A DNA stretch of 22,500 nt from NCBI GenBank assembly GCA_037179515.1, contig JAXCGZ010011605.1, positions 62,501 to 85,000 of the forward strand. Direction: 5' to 3'. Below are positions 1 through 12,069 of the stretch, in pieces. The DNA comes from Halocaridina rubra. Taxonomy: Eukaryota; Arthropoda; Malacostraca; Decapoda; Atyidae. The notes beneath the pieces were generated by a model. That model saw only the letters and a program-made list of their open reading frames with translations, searched no databases and had not been told where the DNA came from. The translations under genes and the position numbers were made by a program. The first letter of the stretch is position 1; each line of letters starts with the position of its first letter.

Positions 1-31
1 AATGGAGAATACGTGTGATATGTAGTATTAA

Positions 32-34
<3 letters not shown>

Positions 35-110
<76 letters not shown>
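35..110. repeat. (CT)n microsatellite
   Basis: This is an uninterrupted CT dinucleotide run of about 38 units. It ends abruptly at a short unique spacer (ggcgcaataa) before a second CT block. Confidence 0.97.
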
Positions 111-112
<2 letters not shown>

Positions 113-130
113 CGCAATAAATTAATAAAA

Positions 131-134
<4 letters not shown>

Positions 135-210
<76 letters not shown>
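135..210. repeat. (CT)n microsatellite, interrupted
   Basis: This second CT run has one interruption (ctcctctccctct) near 172-184. Only about 25 bases separate it from the first CT run, so the two may be one array split by unique sequence. Confidence 0.95.
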
Positions 211-211
<1 letters not shown>

Positions 212-253
212 TTAATCTAAAGAGAAATAATATACTGAAATTCAAGTGCATTT

Positions 254-370
<117 letters not shown>

Positions 371-418
371 ACTACTACATATAATGTTGTATTTTTAACT
401 TTATGGAACTTAAGCAAT

Positions 419-519
419 AAATTATAATAATAATAATAATAATAATAATATTAATAATAGTAATAATAATAACAATAATAATAATAATAATAAGAAGAAG
501 AAGAAGAAGAAGAAGAAGG
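419..519. repeat. (AAT)n then (AAG)n trinucleotide repeat
   Basis: An imperfect AAT/TAA array (about 419-493, with TTAATAATAG and AAC interruptions) changes into a pure AAG run (about 493-518). Confidence 0.93.
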
Positions 520-1339
520 AGATGTTTATTTTTTATCCATAGTAAAAAGGAATTGTTTGATTTATTCTGAAAAATATCTATTTTCTCTAATCATTAGTAG
601 AGATTTTTCTCATATTTCGGCTATTTCCTTTAATTTACGTTCACTAGATACGTCGGAAGCATTGATGAATAGGATGGTGTTAATGAACTTGGGATATATG
701 AAGCATAAACAAGAAAAATTAATTTTAGGGGAAAATGTTGGAATTAATGAACTTGGGATATATATATGCATTGAAAAATATATATTTTTTTTACATTATT
801 AAACATTTTGGTGAATAAACAATTGCTAGGGAAACATTTCATGGGAACATGGTTAATTTGGCATACGTTTGATGTGGAAAAACGTAGCATTATATAATTT
901 GGAACGCAATAGTAGCAAAAAAAAACATGGGAGAAATTGTATTTAGCAGTTGTCTTGTAAATGCTGAAAAACACATTGAAGAGGAAGCAATTTAACATTG
1001 TTTATTTAGTGGGAAAGAGTATTGCAAGATAATTATTTATAAAAAAAAATATATGATTTGGTAGCTTTGAAGTCTTGACAGGAATCGTTTTATTGAAAAG
1101 TCAAAGGGCGTCTTAGGAAAATATGTCGAGGACAGTGTCTGCCGCCCTCAGAATCGTAACCTAACCGAATCAAACCTATCCCAGGTAAGCCAACCTAACC
1201 TAATCTATTGAAAGTGACGGGATATTGTCCTGATAACAGAAAGAAAATGTGTCATGAAACTTAACAAAAACATTGAATGTCATGCGTGGAAAAGGAAGAA
1301 AATGTTTCACAGGAAACATCAAAGGAAAGCATTTAATGT
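520..1339. other. Non-coding stretch, no gene recognised
   Basis: No convincing gene is seen. The short open frames here are AT-rich and resemble no family I know. A 20-nt direct repeat beginning ttaatgaacttggg occurs at 680-699 and 744-763, 64 bp apart. From about 1245 the sequence starts to resemble the minisatellite that follows. A short CCTAA-rich patch at 1157-1205 recalls the arthropod telomere unit, but only two units are adjacent. Confidence 0.5.
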
Positions 1340-1815
1340 CAAACACCTGACAGGAATCGTTCCAGAGCAGAGCCACTGATGATAAAACACTGGACAAGAA
1401 ACGTTTCAGAGAAAAGTATTTGATGTCAAAACATTTGAAAGGAAACGTTTCAGAGAATGGCTTTTTGTGGCAAAACACGTGACAAAAACGTTCTAGAGTG
1501 AAGTATTTGACGGGAAAGCACGAGACAGAAACGCCTCAAAGTAAAGCAGATGACGGCAAAACACGTGGCAAATAGGAAAGGGGATGAATCTTTAGCAGAG
1601 GAGAGCATTTAAAAGTAAAATACTTGGAAGAAAAAAAGATGTTTACAGAAATTGTTTCTAAAGAAAGACCTTTGATCTCAAAACACGTGACATAAAGAAA
1701 AAAAAAAGATACGTAGTGAACGTTTCCAAGAAATGTTTGAGACGCCAAAGACATGATAATAAGGAAATTTTTGACAAGAGTTGTTCCAAAGGAAAAAACA
1801 TGATGACAAGTACGT
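1340..1815. repeat. Degenerate ~44-bp minisatellite
   Basis: Units begin with an aaaacac-like motif at about 1340, 1384, 1428, 1472, 1515 and 1558, spaced 43-44 bp apart. They follow the pattern aaaacacgtgacaggaaacg, then tttcagagaaaag, then catttgatgtc. More diverged and longer units start near 1617, 1680 and 1747, spaced 59-67 bp. Three units carry an exact CACGTG palindrome (1476-1481, 1562-1567, 1684-1689). The array is old, judging by the mismatches. No open frame in it looks coding. Confidence 0.7.
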
Positions 1816-4483
<2,668 letters not shown>

Positions 4484-5853
4484 TGTGGGGGTTTTAATTT
4501 TAAATGATGATGCTAGAGTGTTAAGATTCTGTTTTACTAAGGGGACTCAAAGTACCGAGCTCGGTTAAGAGCTCACAAACAGACAGGACAGATATTTGTA
4601 CTTGCACACCCTATCTTCCATACCATCAGTCGGTTAAATGAAACTCAGAATTCAACTTTCTTTTAATTTTTGAAAATGCAATGACATTAAAAGAATTGAA
4701 TTAAATTTCTCAAATTAAACTTTATGAAATGCTGCCTCGAATCCCGGAGGAGGTGAGTATGAGTTCGTTTCCCGGCACCACGGACGTATGCCAAGACTTT
4801 GGCCTCAACTCGATGATTACCTCTGTCACACAGGCAGAGTAGAATACAGGACACTGCAATTTCAGAAACAGAAATGACACAGTTTATAATGGGAAACTGA
4901 AAGCATGAGCACACATATAATGAGTTTCCAATGTCATTCTACTGGATGAATATATATAGGTTATTCACAGCTAACCAGAAATATTTATGAATATATATAG
5001 GTTATTCACAGCTAACCAGAAATATTTATGCTACCATAATAGCATACAAAACATTAATTCTTTACTGGTTTTAAAGAAAATAATATATTCACAATAAATG
5101 AAGAATAAGCAAGACAAATACAGTACTGTATGTATTCCTTAAATTGTGGGCAACCACAAAAGTTGCAATGCTTATTCCGGATATGAAATTAATATGGTAA
5201 AACACTCTATTTAGGGTAAAGGAAGAATCTACGAGATAAATACAGTATTCATTCACTTTTAGTTATCAAGAACTTTGCAATAAAAAAAGGGGTGCAAAAC
5301 CACCTTTTGAGGTATTTGCAACTTATAACTCAAAACACTTTATCCCCAACATATGAAGAATTAGCAAGATAAATACGGTATGCATTCATTAAAATGTGGT
5401 TAACAAGAAATATTTGCATAGCCAACTGGGAAAAATTACCTTTTGAATATTTGCAATTTGGCTTTTTGGCAAATAGCTTTACTGACGAGTTTTTGAAGTA
5501 AAAAAAAAACACTTTATTTACGATGATAGAAAGGGGTGAAATGAAATTAGAATTTATTAGGAAGAGAGATAGATTTTTACGGGCTCATAACTTAGTCTTC
5601 AGAGGATGAGATTTTCGTTTATCACATTCAGTGAAAAGAAACTTCTCAGCAATATATACCAGCTGTAATTTACAGGTTAAGGAATTAACTTTGGCATGTG
5701 AGATTCCAGTGTGGTAATCTACAAAATTTCGTGTGACTGGGAATGGAATCTGAGAATAGAAATCCGTAAGATTTATCCAGTAACGAATGTAACTAATTCT
5801 CGAAAATAAACCAATTTGCTTGACCCACGAGCTTTACCATACACTATCCCTCA

Positions 5854-5895
5854 CCTTGTTGTGCTAGATGAATTCCTTGTTGTGCTAGATGAATT
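5854..5895. repeat. 21-bp x 2 tandem duplication in the LTR
   Basis: The unit ccttgttgtgctagatgaat is repeated back to back with a 21-bp period. It is present in both LTRs (the other copy is at about 14117-14158), so it predates this insertion. Confidence 0.85.
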
Positions 5896-6006
5896 CCTGT
5901 GAAGATGCCACGTAATTTGATTTTAAATAAACTTAGACCACCCAGGCGAGATGTTGCCTCTGGGCAGTCTCGGCGCTAAAAGAGAGCGTCTCCTCGTGGG
6001 GCTTCG

Positions 6007-6014
6007 TGACGTCA
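6007..6014. promoter_or_regulatory. CRE-like palindrome TGACGTCA in the 3' LTR
   Basis: An exact CREB/ATF-type palindrome lies in the LTR. The identical site in the transcription-driving 5' LTR is at 14270-14277. A chance 8-mer cannot be excluded in a 2-kb LTR. Confidence 0.35.
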
Positions 6015-6470
6015 TCTGTAGGAGACATTCCTAGAGCAGTAATTGGCTCTGATTTCATTTTAAGGATTATTTTAGTGGTGGTCCCTGGCAGGCAATTATA
6101 GCAGAGATGCAAGGGAGAGACAGTATTTTTAGGTGCAACAAGTGGAAGCAAATAAAATAAAACGAGAATACTAATGAAAAGTTAGGTTACTGGTTCTTCT
6201 TCTCTTAATTTTCTTGGCCCTGAGCAGGCAGAAAAATAGGGGCAGCCTTTATATTGGGGCTATACTTCTACACGTACAGGAAGAGTAACTAAGCTATTTA
6301 AAATTAGCTATAAGCAAAAATACAAATTGCAAATAATCATAATCTGCGAAAGTCAAGACGTGGGAATTAATTTTTTTAGTTAGAAAATAACAGTTATATT
6401 AAAGGGAATTATTTTAATTGATAAGGCATCTAACAGCCTCTGTTGACATTGAGCGAAACACTCTATCACA

Positions 6471-7108
6471 AAGGCCCTTTCTAGAGAATATTGATTTAGC
6501 AAAATTCTACTACAGAAGGCGAAAAAAGAACAGAGGAAGTTACGGTGACTTCAGTGTTATTATGAGGGATGAGATATCCTTCTCATGGAAAAGAACAAAT
6601 GAATAATAAGAATGGGATCCACCACTGGAACATATCATACTATTAGTAAAAGTAAGCAAGTCTTGTAAACAAAACATTAAATGACATGCAAAACATAAAA
6701 GAAATGTGATCAAATTCAAATTTCAAGACAATTAAATCACAATTAGATATCAGTAAATATCAATATTTAAGTTTATGAATGCTTCACATGCAAGAAGGCA
6801 ATAATATAATAAACAAAATAAAATACAGTATACGCAAATTAAACATTTGAACCACGTCGTCACTAACATTGGCGACTGGATTTAAAACAGTTTCAGCTAT
6901 TCAACACTAAACTAAAATGTTTCTGCCAAGTTCTGGCTTTCAAAGTCCCACAAAGGGAAATATAAAACTACGATCAAAAAATTATTCTTCATCTTTTTCG
7001 TCTTCCATTTGGAATAACGTTGGTACGCTTAAAATAAACAAGTACAGTACAGTATTAAAGACATAAAAGATAAACATAAAAATAAACAACACATTAGAGA
7101 AGTAATCT
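6471..7108 (-). other. 3' internal untranslated region of the LTR element, with weak polypurine tract
   Basis: This 638-bp stretch lies between the pol stop and the 3' LTR. No env-like or other convincing frame is present on the minus strand. A short purine run, AGAAAGGG, at 6475-6482 (minus strand) is followed by CCTT before the LTR. It is the only candidate polypurine tract in the expected place, and it is short and not flush with the LTR. Confidence 0.55.
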
Positions 7109-9361
7109 TTACTGACTAGCCAAATTTAGGCTAACAGCACCAGCTTCCTCATTTGAGGGTAACGACCGTCGACTTAGTAGATCAGCAAGGTCATTGTCCT
7201 TGCCATGAACATGTTGGGCAGTGAATTTAAAAAGATTCAGGTAAAGTGCCCACCTTTTCAGACGAGGATTTAGCTTGTCTGCAGTCTGTAAATATAGGAG
7301 AGGTCGGTGGTCGGTTCTCAGTGTAAAATGTTGGCCATACAGATGGACTTCAAATTTCTTTATGGCCCAATATGCAGCTAGAGCTTCCTTCTCCACGGTG
7401 GAGTAATTTCGCTCTGCAGGGCGAAGCCTGCGGCTTGCATATCGCACTGGAGCTACTTCTGCTGAGTTGTCTGATCGGGCTTGCAAGAGCACGGCACCCA
7501 GGCCTTCGTCTGAGGCGTCGGTCTGCAAGATAAATGGAAAATCAGGGTTTACCAGTTGTAATACTGGCTCACCTGCCAATGCTTCTCGGAGCTTGAAAAA
7601 TGCTCTCTCCGCTTCATCTGTCCATTTGACAGGGGAGGATTTACTTTGCTTCGAGGAGGTCAGTTGCTGCAAAGGGGCAGCGATAGTATTAAAGTGTGGA
7701 ATGAACCGTTGGTAGTAGCCGACACTACCCAGGAATGATCTCAGTTGAGTGACAGTGGCAGGTTTCTCCATATCCTTGATAGCTTGTACCCTGTCATGTA
7801 TAGGGGACATAACTCCTTCTCCAACCACGTGGCCGAGATACTGCAATTGTGTGAAACCAATCTCACATTTGGAAGGCTTTAAATGAAGTCCATGCTGGTT
7901 CAGACGAGTGAGAACTCTGCGGAGAGTCTCGAGGTGCGATGACCAATCCTGAGAATGCACCAGGATGTCGTCTATAAAGCATGAAACATTGTCGAGATCT
8001 TGTAGTACTATCCTCATGAGTCTGCTGAAGCAGCCAGGGGCATTTACCATACCAAAAGGCATGACCCTGAACTGGTATAGACCATATCTTGTGGAAAAAG
8101 CTGTAAGAGGCTTGGTAGTCTCGCTCAACGGAACTTGCCAAAATCCACTGGCCAGATCCAACTTGGACAGGTAACGGGCTTGAGAAAGCAACGAGAAAAT
8201 ATGCTCGGCGTCAGCAATGGGCTCTCCATCAAAGATGGTACGGGAGTTAAGCTTACGACAGTCAAGGCAGAACCTGTGACTGCCATCTCGCTTACGCACT
8301 GCCAGTAACGGCGAACACCAAGGCGAAATGCTCTTTTCAACTATTCCGAGGCGGACCCAAGTGTCAAGATCTTCCTTCAGCCGTAAGGACAGCTGGTGGG
8401 GAAGACCATAGGAATGCCGAAATGGCTCTGGGTCAGTCAGTCTGACATGATGCTCAAGGGTAGTGGTAATGCCTGGGAGGTCGTTGAAGACGTTCTCATA
8501 GTCCTCAAATAGCTTGTTCAGCTGTTCCCGTTGACTCGGTTGCAGTCGGGAGTTAATAATACAATTACTCACACTTTCTTTTCGGTGTGTGGGAATGGCA
8601 GGATCCTTACCATCATCAAAAGCTAAGCTTATGTCTTCAATTGCAAGAGCAGTGGCTGCAGCCAGAGGGGCTTCTTCAGAAAAACTCCACTCCCGTAAGT
8701 CTGTCTCCACTGCAAGGGTGGAGTATTCCAATATAGGAAGTAAGGGGTGGCTATAATGGAGCACCTGTGTTGCTGCAGCCTCGGAGGTTCTGTTGATGCT
8801 TGAGGCATCTATAGGGGTTGCTGGGAGCGCCAGCGCAGGATCCCTGTGGGCCTCCGGGTCCTCACAATAAAGCTTCAGCTGGTTAATGTGGTATTTCCGG
8901 TTAATGCCATCAACATTTAGCACATAATTGTCAGGGGTCACCCGGTGTACCACAGTGTACGGTCCTTTCCAGCGTAGCATTAGCTTGCGGGTATCTGTTG
9001 GAAGAAGTAACAGAGCTCGATCTCCGGGTGTCAGGGCACGACGCCGCGCACGCTTGTCAAAGAGGAGCTTGGCAGTCTGCTGGTGACCCTTAATGGCCAA
9101 TTGTGCAGTTTTCCATGCCTTTTTGAGGTGAGACGAAAACTTCAAAATATACTCATGAACGTCCCTATCGTCATCTTCGATGGTAGGTGAATCCCAACAT
9201 TCTGCCAAGAATTCTACTGGGCCTCTGACCTTATGACCAAAAATCATCTCGAAAGGCGAGTATCCAGTAGTGTCGTGGGGCGTGTCTCTGAAGGAGAAAA
9301 GTGCAGCAGGGACGTACTTGTCCCACTGCCTAGGCATATCTATCACCAGCTTGCGCAAACA
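7109..9361 (-). CDS. pol: Pol, downstream part: integrase C-terminus, reverse transcriptase, RNase H
   Basis: These 750 residues lie in the same frame as the upstream gag-pol segment, directly after its TGA (9362-9364). There is no ATG at the start, so this part would be made only by readthrough or from an intact sister copy. Numbering from the codon after TGA: residues 1-50 finish the integrase core region (motif TTGYSPFEMIFG), and residues 130-135 (RWKGPY) are the GPY/F module of Ty3/gypsy integrases. Then come RT motifs: LDLASGFWQVPL (about 401-412), FGMVNAPGCF (about 436-445), and the catalytic FIDD (462-465). RNase H follows with TDASDEGLGAVLL (D615), EKEAL, RTDHRPL (D684) and DNDLADLLSR. 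All RT and RNase H catalytic residues look present. Stop is at 7109-7111. The enzymes would convert element RNA to DNA in cytoplasmic particles. The unusual point is that integrase lies N-terminal to RT. Confidence 0.95.
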   Translation of the reverse strand, partial: CLRKLVIDMPRQWDKYVPAALFSFRDTPHDTTGYSPFEMIFGHKVRGPVEFLAECWDSPTIEDDDRDVHEYILKFSSHLKKAWKTAQLAIKGHQQTAKLLFDKRARRRALTPGDRALLLLPTDTRKLMLRWKGPYTVVHRVTPDNYVLNVDGINRKYHINQLKLYCEDPEAHRDPALALPATPIDASSINRTSEAAATQVLHYSHPLLPILEYSTLAVETDLREWSFSEEAPLAAATALAIEDISLAFDDGKDPAIPTHRKESVSNCIINSRLQPSQREQLNKLFEDYENVFNDLPGITTTLEHHVRLTDPEPFRHSYGLPHQLSLRLKEDLDTWVRLGIVEKSISPWCSPLLAVRKRDGSHRFCLDCRKLNSRTIFDGEPIADAEHIFSLLSQARYLSKLDLASGFWQVPLSETTKPLTAFSTRYGLYQFRVMPFGMVNAPGCFSRLMRIVLQDLDNVSCFIDDILVHSQDWSSHLETLRRVLTRLNQHGLHLKPSKCEIGFTQLQYLGHVVGEGVMSPIHDRVQAIKDMEKPATVTQLRSFLGSVGYYQRFIPHFNTIAAPLQQLTSSKQSKSSPVKWTDEAERAFFKLREALAGEPVLQLVNPDFPFILQTDASDEGLGAVLLQARSDNSAEVAPVRYASRRLRPAERNYSTVEKEALAAYWAIKKFEVHLYGQHFTLRTDHRPLLYLQTADKLNPRLKRWALYLNLFKFTAQHVHGKDNDLADLLSRRSLPSNEEAGAVSLNLASQ

Positions 9362-11287
9362 TCACTTCAGTGTCCCATTATAGCGTTCGCATGCTCCATT
9401 TGATTGGGCATGATAGACACTCGTACGAATGTGCTTGATTTCTAAAAGGTTACAGAAAGCCTCAAAGTGCCTACTTGTAAACTGACTTCCATTGTCAGAA
9501 GTGACCTGCTCAGGAAAGCCAACCCTGGAGCACATTTCAAATAGGGCTTGAGCAACTGCTTCAGTTGTGATAGAAGGCAGTGGCACTGCATCTGGGTACC
9601 TTGTTGCCAGGTCAACATATACCAGGAGGAATTGTTTCCCCGTGGACAAAGTTGGATTAATAGGACCTAGTATGTCAATAGCGACATTGGAAATTGGCTC
9701 CATTGAGAGCTTAGTTATCCCCATGGGAACTTCCGGTACTGGTGCCGTTGAGGTGCATTGACAGACAGGGCAGGAGCCTACATATCTGTCTACCTCGGTG
9801 TACATGTTTGGCCATGCAAAAGCCTTCTGAAGGACATGCCGAGTTTTTGCTTTGCCTCTGTGTCCACTCAGAGGTAAATGGTGTGCCACATACATAGCCT
9901 GGCAGCGCAACGAAGCGGGCACCACCAACTGTTTAAAGGTGTGGCCACCTTTAGTCACATGCCTACGAAGTACTCCATCTTCAAGGGCATAAGTGATCTG
10001 GCCTCCTCCTCTCACTGTGAAGGTCCTTCCCTCGGTGGCCTGCTGCATCCAGCGTTTGAGGCTGGGGCAGTCTTGCTGCAATTTGGCAAAGTCTGGACGG
10101 GACTTCAATGGCGCTAGAGGTGCATCATCTGGTAAAGGAGGGGGAAACTCTCCGTGTTCCACATTACGTTTACTAACTGCGGCAGACTCAACGGAGTCAG
10201 TCGGAGAATCGTCCATATTCTTGGCATCGAGGCCAGGAGTTGCTGCTGAAATGGCTTCATGTGACTTCCCCCGAGGGAAGTTATAACGAGAAATGTCCTC
10301 ATGGTATAAGTCGGCCTGGAAAGTAGGAACTAGGTTCAGTGCACGACCCATCAAGACAGGGTACATAAGCTCAATCATTGCCACAGATGGGGCTTTTCCC
10401 TTGTAGTATTTGCAAACCAGGTTAATGACACAGCAGCGTCGTATTTGGGGTGTTCCTTCAGCAACCCGCACATGAACGACTTTGCTGGTAAAATCTTCAT
10501 CCCTGACAATTCTCTCGTCAACAAGTATGCCATTGGCCCCTGTGTCAAGGGCTATCTCAGCTTCCATACCATTTATGGTTTCTAGGCATTTTGGGATCAT
10601 TTCCAGATCATCATGTTCGATGAATTCCACATTGGCAAGTTTGTGTGGTGGTTCCTCGGCATTATCCTCATTGGCCCTTTCTGGCCCTGTTTCCACAACA
10701 TGGGCTGAGTGAGTGGCCAGACGGCTATGTGGGCCGCCGCTGTGTGAGGGAGCGTGGTGGCTCTTAGAGTTTGGCTGAAAACCCTGGGAAGGTGGAGCAG
10801 AGTAATGGCCTTTGCCTCTTAACTGCTGAGGCTTAGGTCTGACCGGGTCATCCTTCTTGAGTGTGGGTGCATGGCCGTAATAAGGCTTAGGAGTGTGAGG
10901 AGGAGGAGCTGGATGATTGAAGTTCTGCGAGGGGCTCTTGTGCTTCCCGTTCCTGTAATCTCTATTTCCGGATAAAAGACTACTGTCTGGGATTTCCGCT
11001 CGAAGCCGAGCAAGCGCAAGCTCATGTTCACGTTGTGCTTGTGCCTCCTCACGTTGTGCTTTTGCTTCCTCATGTTGTGCTTGTGCCTCCTCACGTTGTG
11101 CTTGTGCCTCCTCACGTTTTGCTCGTGCCTCCTCACGTGCTTGTGCCTCCAGCTTATCTCGACGTTCAACCATCCTCTCATAAGCCCATTCGAAGAGCTC
11201 CTGTCTTGGGGAAAACCCATATCTCTCACCCCTAGCCATCAGTATGTCTAGGTAACGCTCCTCATCGAATGTTTTGATGGTTTCCAT
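9362..11287 (-). CDS. gag-pol: Gag-Pol, upstream part: short Gag, protease, integrase core
   Basis: These are 641 residues from the ATG at 11285-11287, chosen because it is the first ATG of the frame and has A at -3 and G at +4. Residues 47-90 are a heptad-repeat coiled coil (REEAQAQ units), and about 100-225 is a Pro/His/Ser-rich linker. An aspartic protease follows with ALDTGA (DTGA at 248-251). The integrase has an HHCC zinc domain (HHLPLSGH at about 469-476, CPVC at 506-509) and a D,D35E core: D538 in AIDILGP, D598 in TSDNGSQF, E634 in SNGACERYNG. The frame stops at TGA 9362-9364, seven codons after that Glu, and the rest of the integrase continues in the same frame beyond it. There is no Cys before residue 234, so no CCHC nucleocapsid knuckle, and no capsid region is recognisable. 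Integrase upstream of RT marks a Gmr1-like pol. Confidence 0.93.
   Translation of the reverse strand: METIKTFDEERYLDILMARGERYGFSPRQELFEWAYERMVERRDKLEAQAREEARAKREEAQAQREEAQAQHEEAKAQREEAQAQREHELALARLRAEIPDSSLLSGNRDYRNGKHKSPSQNFNHPAPPPHTPKPYYGHAPTLKKDDPVRPKPQQLRGKGHYSAPPSQGFQPNSKSHHAPSHSGGPHSRLATHSAHVVETGPERANEDNAEEPPHKLANVEFIEHDDLEMIPKCLETINGMEAEIALDTGANGILVDERIVRDEDFTSKVVHVRVAEGTPQIRRCCVINLVCKYYKGKAPSVAMIELMYPVLMGRALNLVPTFQADLYHEDISRYNFPRGKSHEAISAATPGLDAKNMDDSPTDSVESAAVSKRNVEHGEFPPPLPDDAPLAPLKSRPDFAKLQQDCPSLKRWMQQATEGRTFTVRGGGQITYALEDGVLRRHVTKGGHTFKQLVVPASLRCQAMYVAHHLPLSGHRGKAKTRHVLQKAFAWPNMYTEVDRYVGSCPVCQCTSTAPVPEVPMGITKLSMEPISNVAIDILGPINPTLSTGKQFLLVYVDLATRYPDAVPLPSITTEAVAQALFEMCSRVGFPEQVTSDNGSQFTSRHFEAFCNLLEIKHIRTSVYHAQSNGACERYNGTLK
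11018..11149 (-). repeat. 21-bp heptad-coding repeat in Gag
   Basis: Within the Gag coding region, about five to six 21-bp units encode REEAQAQ/HEEAKAQ heptads (residues 47-90 from the ATG). Each unit translates to one coiled-coil turn pair, so unit number can change without shifting the frame. The product is an Ala/Glu/Gln/Arg helix, probably for Gag self-association. Confidence 0.85.
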
Positions 11288-11459
11288 GTTTGTTTCCTGA
11301 ACAGTCAATAACGAAGTGCCAAAACAACCACAAAAAAAAAACAAATCTCTACAGTACAGTAGTAGAAAAAAAAATTATAGAACCACACAACACCACAGTT
11401 CAAACTTAAACGTAAAAGTGATCTCAAAATCTCACCATAAAAGTGACTCAAAATTCAAT

Positions 11460-11870
11460 CAAGTGCAACAGCAGCAAAATGTTGCAAAACAGTGTATGAA
11501 ACACTGGTAATACAGAATGGCAGTCGTGCCTGCTTAACAGCAACACGTGGCAGTACCTGCGGTTATTGTGCAAATGAAAGGAATGAGCAACACAATCAAG
11601 TGCAACAGCAACAAAATGTTGCAAAACAGTGCATGAAACACTGGTAATACAGAATGGCAGTCGTGCCTGCTTAACAGCAATACGTGGCAGTACCTGCAGT
11701 TATTGTGCAAATGAAAGGAATGAGCAACACAATCAAGTGCAACAGCAACAAAATGTTGCAAAACAGTGTATGAAACACTGGTAATACAGAATGGCAGTCG
11801 TGCCTGCTTAACAGCAATACGTGGCAGTACCTGCAGTTATGGTGCAAATGAAAGGAATGAGTAACAACGA
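11460..11870. repeat. 137-bp tandem repeat, three copies
   Basis: Units starting caagtgcaacagca occur at 11460, 11597 and 11734, exactly 137 bp apart, with few differences. Each contains the core gtcgtgcctgc, about 15 nt, then ggcagtacc. Minus-strand frames through the array simply repeat the same peptide and are not considered coding. Confidence 0.93.
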
Positions 11871-11907
11871 ATTTTACCGACTAGCACCCAGTGCCTGAGA
11901 GTACAAT

Positions 11908-12069
11908 CAAGTACAGTATAGTGGTCGTGCCTGCGTATGAGCGCATATATGGCAGTACCCACAAATAAAATGTCGTAAGTGATACGAACAAGTACAGTAT
12001 CGCGGTCGTGCCTGCGTATGAGCGCGTATATGGCAGTACCCGCAAATAAAATGTCGCATGTAAAATTCT
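11908..12069. repeat. 81-bp tandem repeat, two copies
   Basis: Units starting caagtacagta occur at 11908 and 11989, 81 bp apart. They contain the same core as the 137-bp repeats (gtcgtgcctgc, 16 nt, ggcagtacc), so the two arrays are related. Confidence 0.9.

Larger units (their letters stand above)
4484..6470 (-). repeat. 3' LTR (left copy)
   Basis: This is a direct repeat of 12747-14733 with the same length, 1987 bp. By eye it differs at 4624 (C versus T at 12887), 5461 (G versus T at 13724), 6359 (C versus A at 14622) and 6465 (A versus G at 14728). It contains two small tandem duplications: a 41-bp unit at 4946-4986 and 4987-5027 (gaatatatataggttattca core), and a 21-bp unit at 5854-5874 and 5875-5895 (gttgtgctagatgaatt core). 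The short open frames in it occur in both LTRs but resemble no known protein. Confidence 0.95.

Noticed and set aside
1157..1205. CCTAA-rich patch resembling the arthropod TTAGG telomere repeat
   Set aside because: Only two units are adjacent and the rest is degenerate, which is too little to call an interstitial telomeric array.
4687..6151. Short minus-strand frames found in both LTRs (for example at 4687-4914 and 12950-13177)
   Set aside because: They are duplicated only because the LTRs are duplicated. There is no homology and no sign of selection.
6471..7108. Search for an env-like gene between pol and the 3' LTR
   Set aside because: Only 638 bp are available and no minus-strand frame has a signal peptide, membrane segment or glycoprotein-like feature.
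11024..11251. Plus-strand Leu/Cys-rich and Pro/Val-rich frames opposite Gag
   Set aside because: They are shadows of the 21-bp coiled-coil repeat on the coding strand.
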